Assembly (NCBI GenBank): GCA_963840055.1
Contig: CAWIXM010000029.1
Coordinates: 124,001 to 188,000, forward strand
DNA from: Rhodoplanes sp963840055
GTDB lineage: Bacteria; Pseudomonadota; Alphaproteobacteria; Rhizobiales; Xanthobacteraceae
DNA: 64,000 nt
Direction: 5' to 3'
Position 1 is the first letter of the stretch, and each line of letters starts with the position of its first letter. The notes beneath the pieces are model-generated. The model did no database searches, was not told where the DNA came from, and saw nothing but the letters and a program-made list of their open reading frames with translations. Made by a program: the position numbers and the translations under genes. Positions 56,724 to 64,000 of the stretch are shown here, one piece after another.

Positions 56724-57194
56724 ATGCGCACGACTTTCGATCTTACGCCCCTCTATCGTTCTACCGTTGGTTTCGACCGTCTGGTTTCGCTGCTCGACCA
56801 GATGGCGGGCTATGATGGCCAAGGTTCGGCCTACCCGCCCTACAATATCGAACGCACCGGCGAAAACAGCTACCGCATCACGCTCGCCGTCGCCGGCTTT
56901 GCTGAGCCCGAGCTTTCGCTCGAGGCCAAGGAAAACACCCTGACCATCCGCGGCGAGAAACCGCAGACGAAGGTCGAGGAGAAGCAAGGCGAGGTGCTCT
57001 ATCAGGGCATTGCCGCACGCGCTTTCGAGCGGGTGTTCCAGCTCGCCGATTTCGTCGAGGTGAAGGGCGCGACTCTGGAGAATGGCCTCCTGCATGTCGA
57101 CCTGGTACGCGAGATTCCGGAAAAGATGAAACCGCGCCAGATCAAGATCGCGTCTTCCGGCGAGGACAAGGTGATTAGTTCCCAGGCCGCCTGA
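56724..57194 (+). CDS. Small heat-shock protein, Hsp20/alpha-crystallin
   Basis: Cytoplasmic chaperone of 156 residues. The alpha-crystallin domain is at about 35-130: PPYNIERTGENSYRITLAVAGF, LTIRGEKP, and the ending LENGLLHVDLVREIPEKMKP, with the C-terminal IKI-type motif. The start MRTTFDLTPLYRSTVGFDRL is the usual class A/IbpA-like one. AGGAGG is seven bases upstream, and a strong terminator follows. Promoter and leader suggest heat control at transcription and translation. Confidence 0.93.
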   Translation: MRTTFDLTPLYRSTVGFDRLVSLLDQMAGYDGQGSAYPPYNIERTGENSYRITLAVAGFAEPELSLEAKENTLTIRGEKPQTKVEEKQGEVLYQGIAARAFERVFQLADFVEVKGATLENGLLHVDLVREIPEKMKPRQIKIASSGEDKVISSQAA

Positions 57195-57218
57195 TCGGGC
57201 AAGGCCTTGCGAGTTCTT

Positions 57219-57246
57219 AAAGCGCTCCCGCAAGGGAGCGCTTTTT
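57219..57246 (+). terminator. Intrinsic terminator of the hsp20 gene
   Basis: Eleven-base stem AAAGCGCTCCC / GGGAGCGCTTT with loop GCAA and a T run, 24 bases after the hsp20 stop. The strongest terminator in the window. Confidence 0.9.
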
Positions 57247-57311
57247 CATGCGGCAGCGGCGGCAAGGCCCTCTCACCCCGTACCACGTCCGCCGGTTAAG
57301 GCGATGCGGCT

Positions 57312-57800
57312 TTATTCCAGCGGCGCGACCGGCACGATCTTTATCGAGCCGGTGATTTCATCAGGTCGGGGACGCGGCAGCGGCGTCTTGGTCCTCTCCA
57401 ATTCCGCCGAACGTGCCGAAGGAATGGTGCGCGGCGGGACGGGCCGGCCTTCACGCCACGGCCGGAAGGGCAGTTGAGCGTAGGATCGCATAGCGGGCGG
57501 CGGCATCCGTCCGATCTCAGGATCGTGACGAACCGCAAGGATCTCTCCGGTCTGCGCATCGACCGTAAGCCGTACGTCAAGCTCGTAGGGATCGACCGCC
57601 GCGACTTCATAGCGCGATCCCCTCCGCACCGGCCGACCGACCGGATCGAAGCCGCCGGAGCGGACGCTGGTAAGGATGTCGTGCAGCGGCAGCGCCTGCG
57701 GCGGGACACCCGGCGCCGGCGGCTGCCATTCTTGCGCGGCAGCAATCGGCGTAAAAATGAGCAGCGCCGCGGTAAATAGAAGACCGCGCCCGGTTGTCAT
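57312..57800 (-). CDS. Exported PepSY-like protein
   Basis: Protein of 162 residues with a signal peptide (RGLLFTAALLIFTPIAAAQE). ALPLHDILTSVRSGGF followed by YEVAAVDPYELDVRLTVDAQTGEILAV resembles a PepSY domain, a periplasmic fold of uncertain role (sometimes protease inhibition). A basic Pro-rich tail, PRPRPDEITGSIKIV, ends it. It stands alone, convergent with hsp20. Confidence 0.75.
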   Translation of the reverse strand: MTTGRGLLFTAALLIFTPIAAAQEWQPPAPGVPPQALPLHDILTSVRSGGFDPVGRPVRRGSRYEVAAVDPYELDVRLTVDAQTGEILAVRHDPEIGRMPPPAMRSYAQLPFRPWREGRPVPPRTIPSARSAELERTKTPLPRPRPDEITGSIKIVPVAPLE

Positions 57801-58293
57801 GACCCCACTCCCCCTCTAGGAAGGTTAACAAATAGCGGGCGAATGGGGCGATGCCGGGGCCATCGCCGGCGTTAAGTGCTTGGCCGCCGCGCGAACTCGG
57901 CGCCCGGAGCGAAACCGGGCCGACGAGCGGGTTTCGCCAGGCTTGCTTTGAGCCTTCAGTGGCCTAGGATTTGAATAAGAGAGGACAGCGGTAAGCCGGC
58001 AGTTTCGAGCCTTTCAAAAGCTTGAACGCGGGACCAGATTTTGGCATTCTCATTTAGGACAGCATTGCTGTCCTGTGGGCGGGGCGCGACTTCCATTCTG
58101 GGGTCGCTATTCGCCCGGCGCTCGCGGAGGAACGCGCGCCCAACTGGAGCAGCCACGGCCGGTCGGGGACCCGGCGTGAAGGCTGCCCGCCACACAAGGA
58201 ACCCTTCGCGTCGCGGCGCTAGCCGGTGCTGCGAACGAGGTGGGTGCGCCGGCGAATTTGAGTATGCCGGCCGAGCGAGGCGAGGATTTAAGG
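57801..58293. other. Intergenic gap upstream of gltB
   Basis: No convincing gene. It contains a perfect palindrome (58056-58074) and no clear sigma-54 site. An open frame of 79 residues on the minus strand (57956-58195) has no recognised feature. Confidence 0.6.
58056..58074. promoter_or_regulatory. Perfect 19-base palindrome upstream of gltB
   Basis: AGGACAGCA-T-TGCTGTCCT: two nine-base arms around a single T. Its perfect symmetry suits a dimeric regulator. It lies 220 bases before the gltB start; no regulator is known for it here. Confidence 0.5.
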
Positions 58294-62985
<4,692 letters not shown>

Positions 62986-63161
62986 CAAGGTGTCCACAGC
63001 ATCGCGGGACCTTCACGGCCCGGTTCGATCGTCGTCGGCTCACCTTGCCGTTGGCGATCGCGCGGTTCGATGGTAGGCGAAGCTGGAGACGTTCGCGGAG
63101 CTGTGACCCGGTTCAGCTACTGGTACTCCTTCTATTCATTCCAGCGTGAGTGTGAAACGTC

Positions 63162-64000
63162 GTGGGCAAGGTCACCGGTTTTCTCGAGTTCGAGCGCACG
63201 GACCGCCATTACGCGCCGATAGAGGAGCGCGTCCGGCACTATAATGAATTTGTCGTCCCGCTGCCGCAGACGGAACTGCGCGAGCAGGCGGCGCGCTGCA
63301 TGAATTGCGGCATCCCGTACTGTCACACGGGATGCCCAGTGAATAACCAGATCCCCGACTGGAACGACCTCGTTTATTTGGGCGACTGGAAAGAGGCTGC
63401 GCGCAATCTCCATTCGACCAACAATTTTCCCGAGGTCACCGGCCGCGTGTGCCCAGCGCCGTGCGAGGCGGCCTGCACGCTCAATCTCGAAGACAATCCG
63501 GTGACGATCAAGACGATCGAATGCGCGATCGTCGACAAGGCCTTCGAGGAAGGATGGGTCGGACCGGAGCCCCCGTCGCACAAGACCGGCAAAGCCGTCG
63601 CGATCGTGGGATCGGGACCCGCCGGGCTTGCCTGCGCCCAACAGCTCGCGCGGGCCGGCCATGACGTGCATGTGTTCGAGAAACACGCTAAGGCCGGCGG
63701 ACTCCTGCGTTACGGCATTCCCGACTTCAAGATGGAGAAGCATCTCGTCGACCGCCGTGTCACGCAGATGGAGGCGGAAGGCGTCACCTTTCATTATGGC
63801 GCGCATGTCGGGGTCAACGTCCGGGCGGAGGACCTGCTCCGCGATTACGACGCGGTCGTTCTCGCTGGCGGAGCCGAAAAGCCGCGCGACCTGCCGATCC
63901 CTGGCCGCGAATTGAGCGGCGTGCATTTCGCCATGGATTTTTTGCCGCAGCAGAACCGGCGCGTCAGCAATGAACCGCAGGAGGGCGTCGAGCCCATTCT
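63162..64000 (+). CDS. gltD: Glutamate synthase small subunit (3' end outside window)
   Basis: Beta subunit of GOGAT, which feeds NADPH electrons to GltB. 279 residues are visible and the frame is open at 64000. N-terminal Fe-S cysteines are in CMNCGIPYCHTGCP and CPAPCEAAC; the FAD motif is VAIVGSGPAGLACAQQLARAG, and GGLLRYGIPDFKM follows. The GTG start at 63162 is 177 bases after gltB and has only a weak ribosome binding site. Confidence 0.95.
   Translation, partial: MGKVTGFLEFERTDRHYAPIEERVRHYNEFVVPLPQTELREQAARCMNCGIPYCHTGCPVNNQIPDWNDLVYLGDWKEAARNLHSTNNFPEVTGRVCPAPCEAACTLNLEDNPVTIKTIECAIVDKAFEEGWVGPEPPSHKTGKAVAIVGSGPAGLACAQQLARAGHDVHVFEKHAKAGGLLRYGIPDFKMEKHLVDRRVTQMEAEGVTFHYGAHVGVNVRAEDLLRDYDAVVLAGGAEKPRDLPIPGRELSGVHFAMDFLPQQNRRVSNEPQEGVEPI

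Noticed and set aside
57956..58195. Small minus-strand gene upstream of gltB
   Set aside because: No recognised features; overlaps the palindrome and lacks a ribosome binding site.

Overview
The window is high-GC DNA from an alphaproteobacterium, most likely a member of the Hyphomicrobiales (Bradyrhizobium/Xanthobacteraceae type). The evidence is the ChvI-ChvG-HprK-EIIA-HPr gene order, a PodJ-like Sel1-repeat protein, the cell-cycle regulator TrcR (DUF1013), DUF2842, a TIGR02186/TauE pair, an AccD without the zinc ribbon, and several palindromic repeats typical of this order. There is no integrase, transposase, prophage or CRISPR array. It reads as ordinary chromosome.

Layout. 1-4231: envelope-stress two-component system chvI-chvG with the incomplete PTS (hprK, EIIA, HPr), all on the minus strand. 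4412-13031: HugZ-like flavoprotein, MFS transporter, PodJ-like polarity protein, TauE plus TIGR02186 protein, CPA1 antiporter. 13105-16617: Lhr-type helicase and PdeM nuclease. 16660-21184: MAPEG protein, lytic transglycosylase, heme A synthase, DUF2842 protein, tRNA-Pro(GGG). 21321-25024: a TRAP-TAXI transporter. 26021-37816: a urea import and hydrolysis locus (urtABCDE, ureDAB, a GFA-family gene, ureCEFG) behind a sigma-54-type promoter. 38243-44185: a compact three-gene operon with a ThDP enzyme, a catalase-like/heme-dioxygenase fusion and a nitroreductase-like protein; this is the best candidate for an undescribed pathway, probably oxidised fatty acid (oxylipin) chemistry. 44423-47481: pyrC, pyrE, pyrD. 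47514-57800: folC, accD, yqgE, DsbD-like, peroxiredoxin, rnhA, thrB, ispH, trcR, a hydrolase without its serine, a heat-shock gene with an RNA-thermometer-like leader, and a PepSY protein. 58294-64000: gltB and the start of gltD.

The genes make a nitrogen theme: urea is imported by Urt, hydrolysed by urease, and the ammonium can be assimilated through glutamate synthase. The sigma-54 site links this locus to nitrogen control.

Four conserved genes (chvG, pyrC, ureE, ureF) carry one- or two-base frameshifts inside otherwise well-conserved protein sequence. Since pyrC and chvG are normally important, sequencing or assembly error is at least as likely as real decay. Palindromic repeats sit in many intergenic gaps, and one lies in frame inside the lhr helicase gene.
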